This document shows, piece after piece, positions 17,059 to 24,931 of a stretch of 41,679 nucleotides of DNA. Numbering within the stretch: the first letter of the stretch is position 1; each line of letters opens with the position of its first letter. Position numbers and translations under genes: made by a program. The DNA comes from Robiginitalea sp. (GTDB taxonomy: Bacteria; Bacteroidota; Bacteroidia; Flavobacteriales; Flavobacteriaceae): contig JAHEJJ010000026.1 of assembly GCA_024638915.1 (NCBI GenBank), forward strand, positions 1-41,679, read 5' to 3'. A model generated the notes under the pieces. It ran no database searches. It was not told the origin of the DNA and saw only the letters and a list, made by a program, of their open reading frames with translations.

Positions 17059-17874
17059 TTAAACGGCCACATCATAAGTCCTTAGGGCATCGTTCAGAGA
17101 TGTTTTTTTGTCCGTACTCTCCTTCCTTTTGCCGATGATCAATGCACAGGAAACCTGATATTTTCCAGCTGGGAATTCTTTGGTGTAACTACCTGGTATA
17201 ACAACTGAACGGGCCGGAACCCTACCTTTAAGTTCCAGAGGTGAGTCGGCTGTTACGTCGATGATCTTGGTCGATGCCGTAAGCACCACGTTAGCACCCA
17301 ATACGGCTTCTTTTTCAACACGCACCCCTTCTACCACTATGCTTCGACTACCGATAAAGGCATTGTCTTCCACGATAACAGGGGCGGCCTGCAGGGGTTC
17401 GAGTACACCACCTATCCCGACGCCTCCGCTCAGGTGGACATTTTTCCCAATCTGCGCACAACTTCCCACGGTGGCCCATGTGTCGACCATGGTTCCTTCA
17501 TCGACATAGGCCCCGATATTGACATAACTCGGCATCAATATAGTACCGGGTGAAATATAGGCGCCATGCCTGGCGACAGCATGGGGAACCACCCTGATAC
17601 CTTTTGCCTCATAGCCTGTTTTTAATGGAATCTTGTCGTAATACTCGAATATCCCGACTTCCATGGTCTTCATCTTCTGAATCGGAAAGTAGAGCACCAC
17701 GGCTTTTTTTACCCATTCATTGATCTGCCATCCCTCAGCCGACGGCTCTGCACAGCGAAGTTCTCCGCTGTCAATGGCGTCAATTGTTTTTCTAATGGCG
17801 TTCTGTACCTCGGCATTCTTCAACAATTCCCTTTGATCCCAGGCCTTTTCAATGATTTTTCTTAACTCCGTCAT
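17059..17874 (-). CDS. dapD: 2,3,4,5-tetrahydropyridine-2,6-dicarboxylate N-succinyltransferase
   Basis: DapD transfers succinyl from succinyl-CoA to tetrahydrodipicolinate in the succinylase branch of diaminopimelate/lysine synthesis. The 271-residue product (MTELRKIIEKAWDQRELL) fits the family length. The open frame extends 18 codons further upstream, but that part would run through a promoter element and is not conserved-looking. Visible features are an N-terminal helical domain and a left-handed beta-helix with hexapeptide repeats (VNIGAYVDEGTMVDTWATVG, then GGVGIGGVLEPLQA and FIGSRSIVVEGV). It is divergent from ruvX, with promoters for both in the gap. Confidence 0.97.
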   Translation of the reverse strand: MTELRKIIEKAWDQRELLKNAEVQNAIRKTIDAIDSGELRCAEPSAEGWQINEWVKKAVVLYFPIQKMKTMEVGIFEYYDKIPLKTGYEAKGIRVVPHAVARHGAYISPGTILMPSYVNIGAYVDEGTMVDTWATVGSCAQIGKNVHLSGGVGIGGVLEPLQAAPVIVEDNAFIGSRSIVVEGVRVEKEAVLGANVVLTASTKIIDVTADSPLELKGRVPARSVVIPGSYTKEFPAGKYQVSCALIIGKRKESTDKKTSLNDALRTYDVAV

Positions 17875-17893
17875 GGAAGCGCAAAATTTTTTG

Positions 17894-17901
17894 CAAAGAT
17901 A
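17894..17901 (-). promoter_or_regulatory. Bacteroidota-type -7 element (TATCTTTG) of dapD
   Basis: On the - strand TATCTTTG is a full match to TAnnTTTG and lies 19 bases before the dapD ATG. A TTTTG lies upstream at a slightly long spacing of about 24 bases, so the -33 box is doubtful. Its position inside the longest open frame supports the shorter dapD start. Confidence 0.6.
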
Positions 17902-17955
17902 CACCCTTAGGGCTAATAATAGCGACAAAAGTTATATCCATATAAAATTATCAAC

Positions 17956-17963
17956 TATTTTTG
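17956..17963 (+). promoter_or_regulatory. Bacteroidota-type -7 element (TATTTTTG) of ruvX-def-DUF5606
   Basis: TATTTTTG matches TAnnTTTG and ends 11 bases before the TTG that I take as the ruvX start. Transcription would then begin only a few bases before the start codon, making the ruvX message leaderless or nearly so. No clear -33 box is visible. Confidence 0.55.
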
Positions 17964-17974
17964 CAAATAAAATT

Positions 17975-18391
17975 TTGGGCAGGATTGTCGCTTTGGATTA
18001 CGGAAGAATTCGCACTGGTGTTGCAGTTACAGACGAGCTGCATCTTATAGCGTCGGGTCTGTGCACGATACAGACAAAAGACCTCATCGAATTTTTAAAA
18101 GAATTCCAGAAAAAAGAAGCGATAGAAATATTTGTCGTAGGCGAACCCAGGCAGATGAATTATCAGCACTCTGAATCGGAACCATTGATAAAATCGTTTA
18201 TAGAGCGATTGAAGCAGTCTTTCCCGGGAATTTCGGTTGAACGACAAGATGAACGCTTTACTTCCAAAATAGCACACCGGAGCCTGATCGATTCAGGTAT
18301 GGGCAAGAAGCGACGCCAGAACAAAGAACTGATCGACGAGGTGAGTGCCGTTTTGATCTTACAAGCCTACTTAGATAAAACTGAAAAATGA
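17975..18391 (+). CDS. ruvX: Putative Holliday junction resolvase / pre-16S rRNA nuclease (RuvX/YqgF)
   Basis: YqgF/RuvX has an RNase H-like fold and is linked to 16S rRNA 5' end processing; resolvase activity is an older proposal. The family usually begins MGRILAIDYG and is about 138 residues long. Here a TTG codon followed by GRIVALDYGRIRTGVAVTD gives exactly 138 residues, so I chose it over upstream starts that overlap dapD. Acidic site residues are visible in ALDYG, in VVGEP (a Glu where many have Leu), in ERQDERFTS and in the C-terminal IDEVSAVLILQAYLD. It overlaps def by 4 bases (ATGA), so the two are translationally coupled. Confidence 0.93.
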   Translation: MGRIVALDYGRIRTGVAVTDELHLIASGLCTIQTKDLIEFLKEFQKKEAIEIFVVGEPRQMNYQHSESEPLIKSFIERLKQSFPGISVERQDERFTSKIAHRSLIDSGMGKKRRQNKELIDEVSAVLILQAYLDKTEK

Positions 18392-18978
18392 CCTTAGCTA
18401 TTATTGCATATGGTGATCCTGTTTTAAGGAAAAAGAGCAAGCCGATAGATCCGGATTATCCCAAACTCGAGGAATTGATCCTGAATATGTGGGATACCAT
18501 GTATAAAGCAAATGGTGTTGGCCTGGCCGCCCCGCAGATTGGCTTACCCATAAGACTCTTCGTTATCGATACTGGACCTTTTGCTGAGGATGAGGATCTT
18601 ACTACAGAAGAACAGGAGGTCTTGAAGGCTTTCAAACGGGTATTTATCAATGCCCAAATGGTCGAGGAAGAGGGGAAGGACTGGTCGTTTAATGAAGGTT
18701 GCCTCAGTATCCCTGACATTCGTGAAGATGTAAGCCGTAAGGATACGATCACCGTTCGCTTTATGGATGAGAATTTCAAGGAACATACGGAAACATATAA
18801 CGGGCTACTGGCAAGGGTCATTCAGCATGAATACGACCATATAGAAGGAATCCTTTTTACAGATAAGCTGTCGTCACTTAAACGGCGTTTGCTAAAGGGC
18901 AAGCTTAACAATATCTCCAAAGGGAATATTGTGGTCGACTATAAAATGCGGTTCCCGGCTGTTAAAAAAGGAAGATAG
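18388..18978 (+). CDS. def: Peptide deformylase
   Basis: Def removes the N-formyl group from nascent proteins with a metal ion in its active site. All three motifs are present: GVGLAAPQIG (about residues 43-52), EGCLSIP (Cys ligand, about 108-114) and QHEYDHIEGILF (HExxH, about 150). The 196-residue length is at the upper end, with a short C-terminal basic tail (MRFPAVKKGR) common in Bacteroidota. The ATG overlaps the ruvX stop, and DUF5606 follows 54 bases on. Convincing housekeeping gene. Confidence 0.98.
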   Translation: MTLAIIAYGDPVLRKKSKPIDPDYPKLEELILNMWDTMYKANGVGLAAPQIGLPIRLFVIDTGPFAEDEDLTTEEQEVLKAFKRVFINAQMVEEEGKDWSFNEGCLSIPDIREDVSRKDTITVRFMDENFKEHTETYNGLLARVIQHEYDHIEGILFTDKLSSLKRRLLKGKLNNISKGNIVVDYKMRFPAVKKGR

Positions 18979-19032
18979 CCGAATCGAATTAAACAAAATT
19001 TCCATCTTTGCCATCATCAATCGAGAAACCCT

Positions 19033-19449
19033 ATGAGTTTAGATAAGATCCTTTCCATTGGCGGAAAGCCTGGTTTATATAAATTACTCACACAAACCCG
19101 GACGGGATTTGTAGCAGAATCGCTGATCGATAAGAAAAGGATTACTGTTGGCATCCACAGCAATGTGAGCCTTTTGTCGGAAATTGCAGTGTATACCCTC
19201 GAGGAAGAACTTCCTCTCAGAGAAGTTTTTACCAAAATAAAAACCAAAGAAAACGGGGGCAAAACCTCCGTTGGACCTAAAGAAGACAAAATCAAACTCG
19301 AGGAGTATTTTTTTGAGGTGGTTCCGGATTATGATGAAGACAGGGTCTACCCCAGTGATATTAAGAAGATTATTCAATGGTATAATTTACTTCACGATAA
19401 TGGGATAAACCATTTCGAGTCTGCCGATCCAAGCACTGAAGAAGAATAG
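19033..19449 (+). CDS. DUF5606 family protein
   Basis: The 138-residue protein starts MSLDKILSIGGKPGLYKLL and continues TRTGFVAESLIDKKRITVG, the conserved head of DUF5606, a family I know from Bacteroidota next to def. Charged linker and C-terminal parts follow (KIKTKENGGKT, then DYDEDRVYPSDIKKIIQWYNLLH). Function is unknown. The predicted fold starts with a small beta-rich domain; no signal peptide or membrane segment. In related genomes, as I recall, mazG lies next to it; here mazG is about 8 kb away with a leftward gene block between. Confidence 0.88.
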   Translation: MSLDKILSIGGKPGLYKLLTQTRTGFVAESLIDKKRITVGIHSNVSLLSEIAVYTLEEELPLREVFTKIKTKENGGKTSVGPKEDKIKLEEYFFEVVPDYDEDRVYPSDIKKIIQWYNLLHDNGINHFESADPSTEEE

Positions 19450-19506
19450 TTTTTAGCTTTTATCAAATACCCGATTTTAACCCTTCTTGGGATCAAAAAA
19501 AGAGCC

Positions 19507-21126
19507 TTAGTCTTTGGGAATCTCCTTGTAGGTGAATTTGCTATCCTTCCAGTCGATTAAGTCTGATCGGTAAAAATTAACATTCATCCGGTCGAGAAAT
19601 GGAGCCTGCGCTGCCAGCCTTTTTCTATACCCCTCCCAATTTCGTTTCTCAGGAAGTGTCCAGCTGAGTTCGGAGTACCCTATGACCCTGGGGAAGGCAA
19701 GATATTCGAGTTCGGTACTGTTACTGATCGTTTCTGACCAAAGCGGTGCTTCCACGCCGAGAATGGATTCTCTGGGGATGCCTTCCGAATAACGCTCCGG
19801 ACTCCAGTTATAAGCGGTGTCTACCGGGATATAGGCCGCCCAATTGAGTCCATGTTTGGAAACCGTATCGTATTTCATATCCAGATAGGCCTTTTTTGCA
19901 GGTGACATGATGATCTTCATCCCTTTTTTAACTGCCAGGTCAGCGTTTTTTTCACTCGCCCAAAATTGTGCTATAGAACTACTGTCCATATCGGCAGTGG
20001 CCACCTCGTCCCATCCGATCATTCGTTTTCCGTGCTTCTGAACGATTTTCTCAACCTTATTGATAAAGTGGACATAATCGGCGGGCCTGGTGGCATGGCT
20101 TTCATCGCCCCCGATATGTAAATAAGGCCCGGGAGTGATCGCTGCTATTTCACCTACTACATCATCGATAAAAGCATAGACCGAATCCCGACGGGTATCG
20201 AAGGTGCTGAATCCCACCCGTGTTCCTTCGTAAAGTTTAAGCGGATTACCGGTTCCGTCTAAAAACGGATAGGCAACCGAAGCAGCATTGGTATGCCCCG
20301 GCATATCAATTTCCGGTATGATGGTCATATAGCGCTTTGCTGCATAGGCCACAATTTCCATATAGTCTTCCTGGGTAAAAAACCCGCCTCCGGTACCGCC
20401 AACCTCTGTACTTCCACCAATTGTGGCTAGCTTGGGCCAGGATTTAATTTCAATGCGCCAACCCTGGTCATCAGTCAGGTGGAGATGCAAAACGTTGATC
20501 TTATAGTACGCCAAAAGGTCAATGAATTTCTTTACTTCCTCCACACTAAAAAAATGGCGTGCTACATCGAGCATAGAACCGCGGAACTCAAAATATGGCT
20601 CATCTGCGATTAGACCTGTTGGTATGACCCAAATGGAGCGGTCGGCCAGTGTATCATTGCTGGTTTCCGGAATAATCTGTCTCAAAGTCTGAACCGCCCT
20701 GAATACTGCCTCAGGATGTTCTGCATTGACCACGATACTGTCCTTTTTTATCTCTATTTGATAAGCCTCCTTCCCTCTGGCCCCGGGTATCTTGGTTTGT
20801 TGTATATAGATCATTCGATCAATATTCTCAGGATCGCCGGGGTTTACCTCGAGTACCAGCCCGGTCTTTGTCCGAATCTTTTCTGCAAGGAATTCTGCGA
20901 CCTCCTCAAATCCGGGGTCGGTACCCGTAGCTTTAATCGCGGTATACTGATCAAGACCAAAGGCATCAGATGTCGAAGACATCTTTACCGGCATGGGTAT
21001 TAAAGGTGATTCCGCCAGGTCGGTTTTGGGAAAGACCACAGCGGGTCTCTTATTATCGGAACATCCGTAATTCAAACCGATGAAAAGAAGAAGGATCGCT
21101 AAGGATGTTATTGAAATTATTCTCAT
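19507..21126 (-). CDS. Beta-N-acetylhexosaminidase, GH20, predicted lipoprotein
   Basis: GH20 enzymes remove terminal GlcNAc or GalNAc by substrate-assisted catalysis. This 539-residue protein has a signal sequence with a Cys at residue 22 (LNYGC), probably lipidated though the lipobox is weak. A GH20b-like N-domain (LIPMPVKM to about residue 170) precedes the catalytic barrel with FEFRGSMLDVARHFF, HLHLTDDQGWRIEI, IPEIDMPGHTNAA and the catalytic pair in YLHIGGDESH, then IGWDEV and IAQFWASE. It is the last gene of a tight three-gene operon (2-base gap to the SGNH gene). Likely periplasmic or surface digestion of amino-sugar glycans. Confidence 0.95.
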   Translation of the reverse strand: MRIISITSLAILLLFIGLNYGCSDNKRPAVVFPKTDLAESPLIPMPVKMSSTSDAFGLDQYTAIKATGTDPGFEEVAEFLAEKIRTKTGLVLEVNPGDPENIDRMIYIQQTKIPGARGKEAYQIEIKKDSIVVNAEHPEAVFRAVQTLRQIIPETSNDTLADRSIWVIPTGLIADEPYFEFRGSMLDVARHFFSVEEVKKFIDLLAYYKINVLHLHLTDDQGWRIEIKSWPKLATIGGSTEVGGTGGGFFTQEDYMEIVAYAAKRYMTIIPEIDMPGHTNAASVAYPFLDGTGNPLKLYEGTRVGFSTFDTRRDSVYAFIDDVVGEIAAITPGPYLHIGGDESHATRPADYVHFINKVEKIVQKHGKRMIGWDEVATADMDSSSIAQFWASEKNADLAVKKGMKIIMSPAKKAYLDMKYDTVSKHGLNWAAYIPVDTAYNWSPERYSEGIPRESILGVEAPLWSETISNSTELEYLAFPRVIGYSELSWTLPEKRNWEGYRKRLAAQAPFLDRMNVNFYRSDLIDWKDSKFTYKEIPKD

Positions 21127-21128
21127 AA

Positions 21129-21836
21129 TTAAGGGTTTTGATAGACATATTTTTTAATTACCTGAAACCAAATCTCATAACCGGCCTCATTCATATGCAG
21201 ACCATCTTCGGTAAAAAGATCTTTTTTCAATTTCTTGTTTATCAACATCGGGTCCCAAATATTGGCATAATCAAGGAAGGGATCTTTAAAGCACAGCTTT
21301 GCCAGCTTTCTGTTGAGTCGTTTGTATTTTCTTCTTAAATGCCAGCGTTCAATACTTGGTTTCGCACTGATAAGCACCACTGAAGAAGCTGTTCCAGCTT
21401 TTTTGATCCGCTCGACTATTGCAGAGGTAAGCCTGATCACCTGCCTCGGACTTTTTTTATCATTGAGGTCGTTATCACCTTCGTAAATAAATACTTTTTT
21501 GGGATTGTATTGTAAGACCAGCTCATCTAAATATTCGAGCAGATCTGATGTCCGGGACCCACCGAAACCTGTATTGATGATCTGTTGCCGTGGAAATTCA
21601 TCCTGAAGGGTGTTCCAAAGTCTTATGCTCGAACTACCTGTGAAGACAATCGTTTCCCTGCTTTTGTCCCATACGCTATCATATTTCATCGACAGATCCC
21701 ATACGTCTTTTTCGAATGTGCTGGGATCCTGTGCACCGGTTACCGTCAAGCTGAAGATCAGCGAAAGAAGAATGATGGTCTTGGCTTTTAGGATCTCTCC
21801 CTTATACTCTTTAAAGGAATACGTGTAAAGCTCCAT
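21129..21836 (-). CDS. SGNH/GDSL-type hydrolase, exported
   Basis: The 235-residue protein has the SGNH blocks: the Ser in VFTGSSSIRLW (block I, GSS rather than GDS), Gly in INTGFGGSRTSDLL (block II), the GxND-like YEGDNDL (block III) and DGLHMNEAGY (block V Asp and His). Family members are esterases that often deacetylate sugars. A hydrophobic signal segment (TIILLSLIFSLTVTGAQ) follows a 17-residue charged N-terminus; a GGGAG-like stretch just before the segment hints that the true start could be internal, but no standard start codon is there. The ATG directly abuts the stop of the upstream esterase gene. Confidence 0.9.
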   Translation of the reverse strand: MELYTYSFKEYKGEILKAKTIILLSLIFSLTVTGAQDPSTFEKDVWDLSMKYDSVWDKSRETIVFTGSSSIRLWNTLQDEFPRQQIINTGFGGSRTSDLLEYLDELVLQYNPKKVFIYEGDNDLNDKKSPRQVIRLTSAIVERIKKAGTASSVVLISAKPSIERWHLRRKYKRLNRKLAKLCFKDPFLDYANIWDPMLINKKLKKDLFTEDGLHMNEAGYEIWFQVIKKYVYQNP

Positions 21837-22712
21837 TTACTGGGGATTCTTAGAGTCTAAAAAATTTTCTGTAACCGCCCATTCGTAAAATCGGTCAATC
21901 CAAGTATCTGATGGCAGCCCTTGTGTTTCCATTCCAAAACCATGTCCGCCTTTGGAGTACATATGGATTCCGGCACGGCCACCTTCATCGATCCACCGTG
22001 AATAAAGCGCAATACTATCGGGTCCGATCCCACCCGGGTCATCCGAGGCGCATATTACCAGCATAGGTGGAACCTCCTCCGGAATTGTATATTCGCCGAT
22101 AACCTTCATCCAGGGATAGACAGGTACGATAAAATCGGGGAGCTGTTCTTCGCCAGATTCCAGCGTTACACCGATGGTTACGGCACCTCCGGCTGAGAAC
22201 CCCATGAATCCTATCTTTTGTTGATCGATATCCCAGCGCTGGGCATTTTCTCTGACATAACCCACAGCATTCTTTCCATCCTCTATTGCCAGCTGAAGAA
22301 CAGGGGATACCATTTCTATAATCTCTTTATCATCTTGAGGCATTGTGTTCAATCCCTCTTTGGTCATCGGTAACAGCCTGTATTGGAGGACAAATGCAGT
22401 AATGCCCTTCTGATTTAACCAGCGCGCTACCCTTCGTCCTTCTTTCTCAATGGAATGGGCAAAAAGACCGCCACCTGGGGCGATGATCACTGAAGTACCA
22501 TTGGCAATCGTGGGATCGGGTGTATAAACCTCCAGGTGTGGATTCGAAACGTTCGTGATCACTTCGGTCTTCCATTCATTGAAATAAAATTGATGAGCCT
22601 CTCCCTCCCAGGACAGGCCGCTATCGTTCCTATTTGGAAGTGGAATGATATCTTGACCCAGGGCTAAAGCCGGAAATAAAAAAAAGATAAAAAGTAGCTT
22701 GAGGATTTTCAT
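21837..22712 (-). CDS. Alpha/beta hydrolase, exported esterase-like
   Basis: The 291-residue protein has a signal peptide (KLLFIFFLFPALALGQ). Its alpha/beta-hydrolase motifs are an oxyanion-loop-like APGGGLFAH (about residue 77), the nucleophile elbow GFSAGGA (about residue 170), an acid in ICASDDPGG and the His in GGHGFGM. This resembles the BD-FAE / acetylxylan-esterase-like group in Bacteroidota polysaccharide operons. It is the first gene of the operon with the SGNH hydrolase (no gap) and the GH20 enzyme, so all three probably act on one acetylated or acylated glycan. The exact ester is unknown. Confidence 0.9.
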   Translation of the reverse strand: MKILKLLFIFFLFPALALGQDIIPLPNRNDSGLSWEGEAHQFYFNEWKTEVITNVSNPHLEVYTPDPTIANGTSVIIAPGGGLFAHSIEKEGRRVARWLNQKGITAFVLQYRLLPMTKEGLNTMPQDDKEIIEMVSPVLQLAIEDGKNAVGYVRENAQRWDIDQQKIGFMGFSAGGAVTIGVTLESGEEQLPDFIVPVYPWMKVIGEYTIPEEVPPMLVICASDDPGGIGPDSIALYSRWIDEGGRAGIHMYSKGGHGFGMETQGLPSDTWIDRFYEWAVTENFLDSKNPQ

Positions 22713-22781
22713 AGGTATGATTTTCTGAGAGGGAAGTTAGCTATTTTGATCGCATTATCCCAGCTGATCCTTGAGTCAAAA

Positions 22782-22949
22782 TCAGTGATACTGCTAATCT
22801 CCATTACCGGAATTTTTATCGGGGGAAAGTCCGAGGACACCTCCTTTTCTAAATACCCCCAGTCCCAGAACTGTGCGATTGACATAATTGAAATAGCTCA
22901 TTATCTGATTGATCTCGAGTATTTCACCATTATCGAACCAAGCTTTCCT
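22782..22949 (-). pseudogene. C-terminal remnant of a peroxidase-related / carboxymuconolactone decarboxylase-like (AhpD-fold) gene
   Basis: No intact gene fits this region, but one - strand frame beginning at the stop of the adjacent GT2 gene reads RKAWFDNGEILEINQIMS, then YFNYVNRTVLGLGV, then GLSPDKNSGNGD and a TAG. The FNYVNR and GLGV block and the GLSP tail match my memory of the C-terminal end of AhpD-like peroxidase-related proteins in flavobacteria. If the TAG were TGG the frame would run four codons further to TGA and end WQYH, as such proteins often end W-x-H. Only the last third is present, and upstream the frame is closed by a stop inside the GT2 gene. I infer deletion and decay. 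Confidence 0.55.
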
Positions 22950-24211
22950 CAACGGTTAATACTCTTAATAAGGTCTTCGGCTTTAACTTCTTTAAAATAA
23001 GTAAATTCATAGGGCTCCCGCTCCAGGATCGCCTCCGGGATCGCTTCGAGCAAATGGGAAAATTCGGTTTCGGAAAGCGAATCGATAAAGGAAGCAAATT
23101 GTTCACTTTCTTCCCGGGCAGGTACGTATTTCCGGTACATTTTTACGATAGCCTTCAACATAGGTAAATATGGACTCAGGTCTGTTGTGGTAGACGCGGC
23201 TTCACTGTCTATCCACGCGATTCCTACCCGTGCTATAGAGGAATCCCGAATCAAGATGGTGCGGAGTAGTAATTCTATGTCGAATGCAAATTTCTTTTCA
23301 AGAATCCCATCCACGATCTCTTGGACGATTTCGGCTTTAAAAGCTTTAAATCCGCATTGAGTATCCACAATATCGCCAAGTTGGGCGACAAGTCTTTTCC
23401 ACAGATAGATAAATAGTTTACCCCGACTGTTTCGCGATCCCGTTTTAATGACCACCGAGTCTTCTTCCCTTCTGGAACCGATAGCGGCCAGCTTCTCAGC
23501 ATGTAAGATCGGTTCAAGCAGCAGCCCCACTTGACCCAGGTGGGTGGAAAGATCTGCGTCGGTATAAAGGACAATATGGTTGTTGCTGCCCTTTTTCTGA
23601 ACCGCATCCCACATTCCATAAACGATAGATCCTCCTTTCTGGCTCTCACTAGTGGAGGTAAGGGATCCAACAGGTCCAATATTATTCTCGATAGCATGGG
23701 CTAAGAACAGTACACTAACCTCTTCAGTCAATTGTTCTTTTTGTGCAATTTCTTTGGCGATGCTGCCACTTCCTTCAGGACAACCGTCATCGACTACGAT
23801 TAATTCCCAATTGATATTCGATGTTTCGGAGAACAACCATCTGAGTTGTTCCACTTTTTTTAACAGGAAATCCTCCCCGTGCGGATGTTCATTTTTTTTC
23901 TTAATTCGGTTGTGCTCTTTATAGACAGCAAATACGACCGAAACAGCAAGAGGTTCCTTAATTTTTCGAACCAGTATTTTAGACCTGATAATTTTTAATA
24001 CCAACAATATAAAAATACCCTCCTCTTCTGTATTTTTAAGAAACCGATCTTCCAGTTGGGCTACTTCTTCAATTTCAATTTCTAAGTCGAGAAGCTGGTC
24101 GGCAGCTTCTATTACCAAACGAGCATGTACTTCATCGGTAAGGTCTATTACTTTTGGGGCCGTGAGAAGGATATTTTCTAAAAGTTTATTGGTCTTGGCT
24201 GATATCGTCAT
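22949..24211 (-). CDS. Family 2 glycosyltransferase with helical N- and C-terminal extensions
   Basis: The 420-residue protein has a GT2 core from about residue 85 to 340: AVSVVFAVYKEHNRIKK, LIVVDDGCPEGSGSIAKEIA, the DxD motif in VLYTDADLSTHLGQV, then AAIGSRREEDS and CGFKAFKAE, similar to dolichyl-phosphate-sugar synthase-like enzymes. Before it lie about 85 mostly helical residues, and after it a helical tail of about 80 residues; neither is recognised. No membrane segments are seen, unlike most DPM-like proteins. The stop overlaps the start of the peroxidase-like remnant, so the end may mark a rearrangement. A -7 element lies 43 bases upstream of the ATG. Substrate unknown. Confidence 0.88.
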   Translation of the reverse strand: MTISAKTNKLLENILLTAPKVIDLTDEVHARLVIEAADQLLDLEIEIEEVAQLEDRFLKNTEEEGIFILLVLKIIRSKILVRKIKEPLAVSVVFAVYKEHNRIKKKNEHPHGEDFLLKKVEQLRWLFSETSNINWELIVVDDGCPEGSGSIAKEIAQKEQLTEEVSVLFLAHAIENNIGPVGSLTSTSESQKGGSIVYGMWDAVQKKGSNNHIVLYTDADLSTHLGQVGLLLEPILHAEKLAAIGSRREEDSVVIKTGSRNSRGKLFIYLWKRLVAQLGDIVDTQCGFKAFKAEIVQEIVDGILEKKFAFDIELLLRTILIRDSSIARVGIAWIDSEAASTTTDLSPYLPMLKAIVKMYRKYVPAREESEQFASFIDSLSETEFSHLLEAIPEAILEREPYEFTYFKEVKAEDLIKSINR

Positions 24212-24253
24212 ATTAAGCGGGCTTGAGAATTAAAGCAGTTCAGGCGAACCTGT

Positions 24254-24261
24254 CAAAAATA
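24254..24261 (-). promoter_or_regulatory. Bacteroidota-type -7 element (TATTTTTG) upstream of the GT2 gene
   Basis: On the - strand TATTTTTG matches TAnnTTTG, 42 bases before the ATG of the GT2 gene at 24211. A TTG occurs about 24 bases further upstream, a little far for a typical -33 box. Confidence 0.5.
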
Positions 24262-24346
24262 AACAAATTTGTCTGTCTGTCGCGACAAGTTCTTGCGATT
24301 CATATGGTTTATGGTTTATTATATTTTTTACGATATTGTTGTTAAA

Positions 24347-24931
24347 ATGGGCACTCGACTATATTGCTATTATTTGTTGACTGTAATCTCCTTTTCCCTC
24401 AGTTGCAACAGCAGGAAGGGTGAAATCCGTGATCTGTTCACGGACGAAAACGACCATTGGATAAAGATGGGTGAGGCAACATGGTCTTTTGATCAGGAGA
24501 AATTGATAGGTACTGCTAATGGAAGTACCGGATTTGTAATGACCAGGGACAGATTTGCAGACTTTATTCTTGAGCTGGAATTCTATCCTGACAATACGGT
24601 CAACTCAGGGGTCTTTATACGTTGTGAAGAGAAGGTTCTTTCGGCTGTCGAATGCTATGAACTCAATATTTGGGATCAACATCCTGACCAGACTGCCAGA
24701 ACCGGGGCAGTGGTACAAAGATCACCGCCCTTGAACCTGGTACATACAATCAATCGATGGAATCGATACAGAATCGTCTGCAAGGAAAATAATATTTCAG
24801 CCTGGATAAACGATCAACAGGTAGTGGATCTCACGGATAATAGCCTATCCAATGGATATATCGGCCTTCAGGTAGCAGAATCGGGTAGTATCCGTTTCAG
24901 AAATATACAACTCACTTGCTTGGAGGAATAA
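24347..24931 (+). CDS. DUF1080 (3-keto-disaccharide hydrolase-like) lipoprotein
   Basis: The 194-residue product starts at the ATG giving MGTRLYCYYLLTVISFSLSC, a lipoprotein signal with a Cys after SLS. Upstream codons of the open frame add 26 residues without a better start and were left out. The mature part has the DUF1080 pattern: IRDLFTDENDHWIKMGEATWS, FILELEFYPDNTVNSGVFIRC, ECYELNIWDQHP and GYIGLQVAESGSIRFRNIQL. The domain is a concanavalin-like sandwich; some members act on 3-keto-glycosides. Likely tethered in the periplasm or outer membrane. Its 3' end overlaps the opposing glutamine amidotransferase gene by 20 bases. Specific substrate unknown. Confidence 0.9.
   Translation: MGTRLYCYYLLTVISFSLSCNSRKGEIRDLFTDENDHWIKMGEATWSFDQEKLIGTANGSTGFVMTRDRFADFILELEFYPDNTVNSGVFIRCEEKVLSAVECYELNIWDQHPDQTARTGAVVQRSPPLNLVHTINRWNRYRIVCKENNISAWINDQQVVDLTDNSLSNGYIGLQVAESGSIRFRNIQLTCLEE

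Noticed and set aside
22746-23000. Rightward open frame of 84 codons across the gap and into the GT2 gene
   Set aside because: The translation shows no motif, and the opposite strand holds the end of a GT2 gene and a recognisable peroxidase-like remnant, which explains the sequence better.
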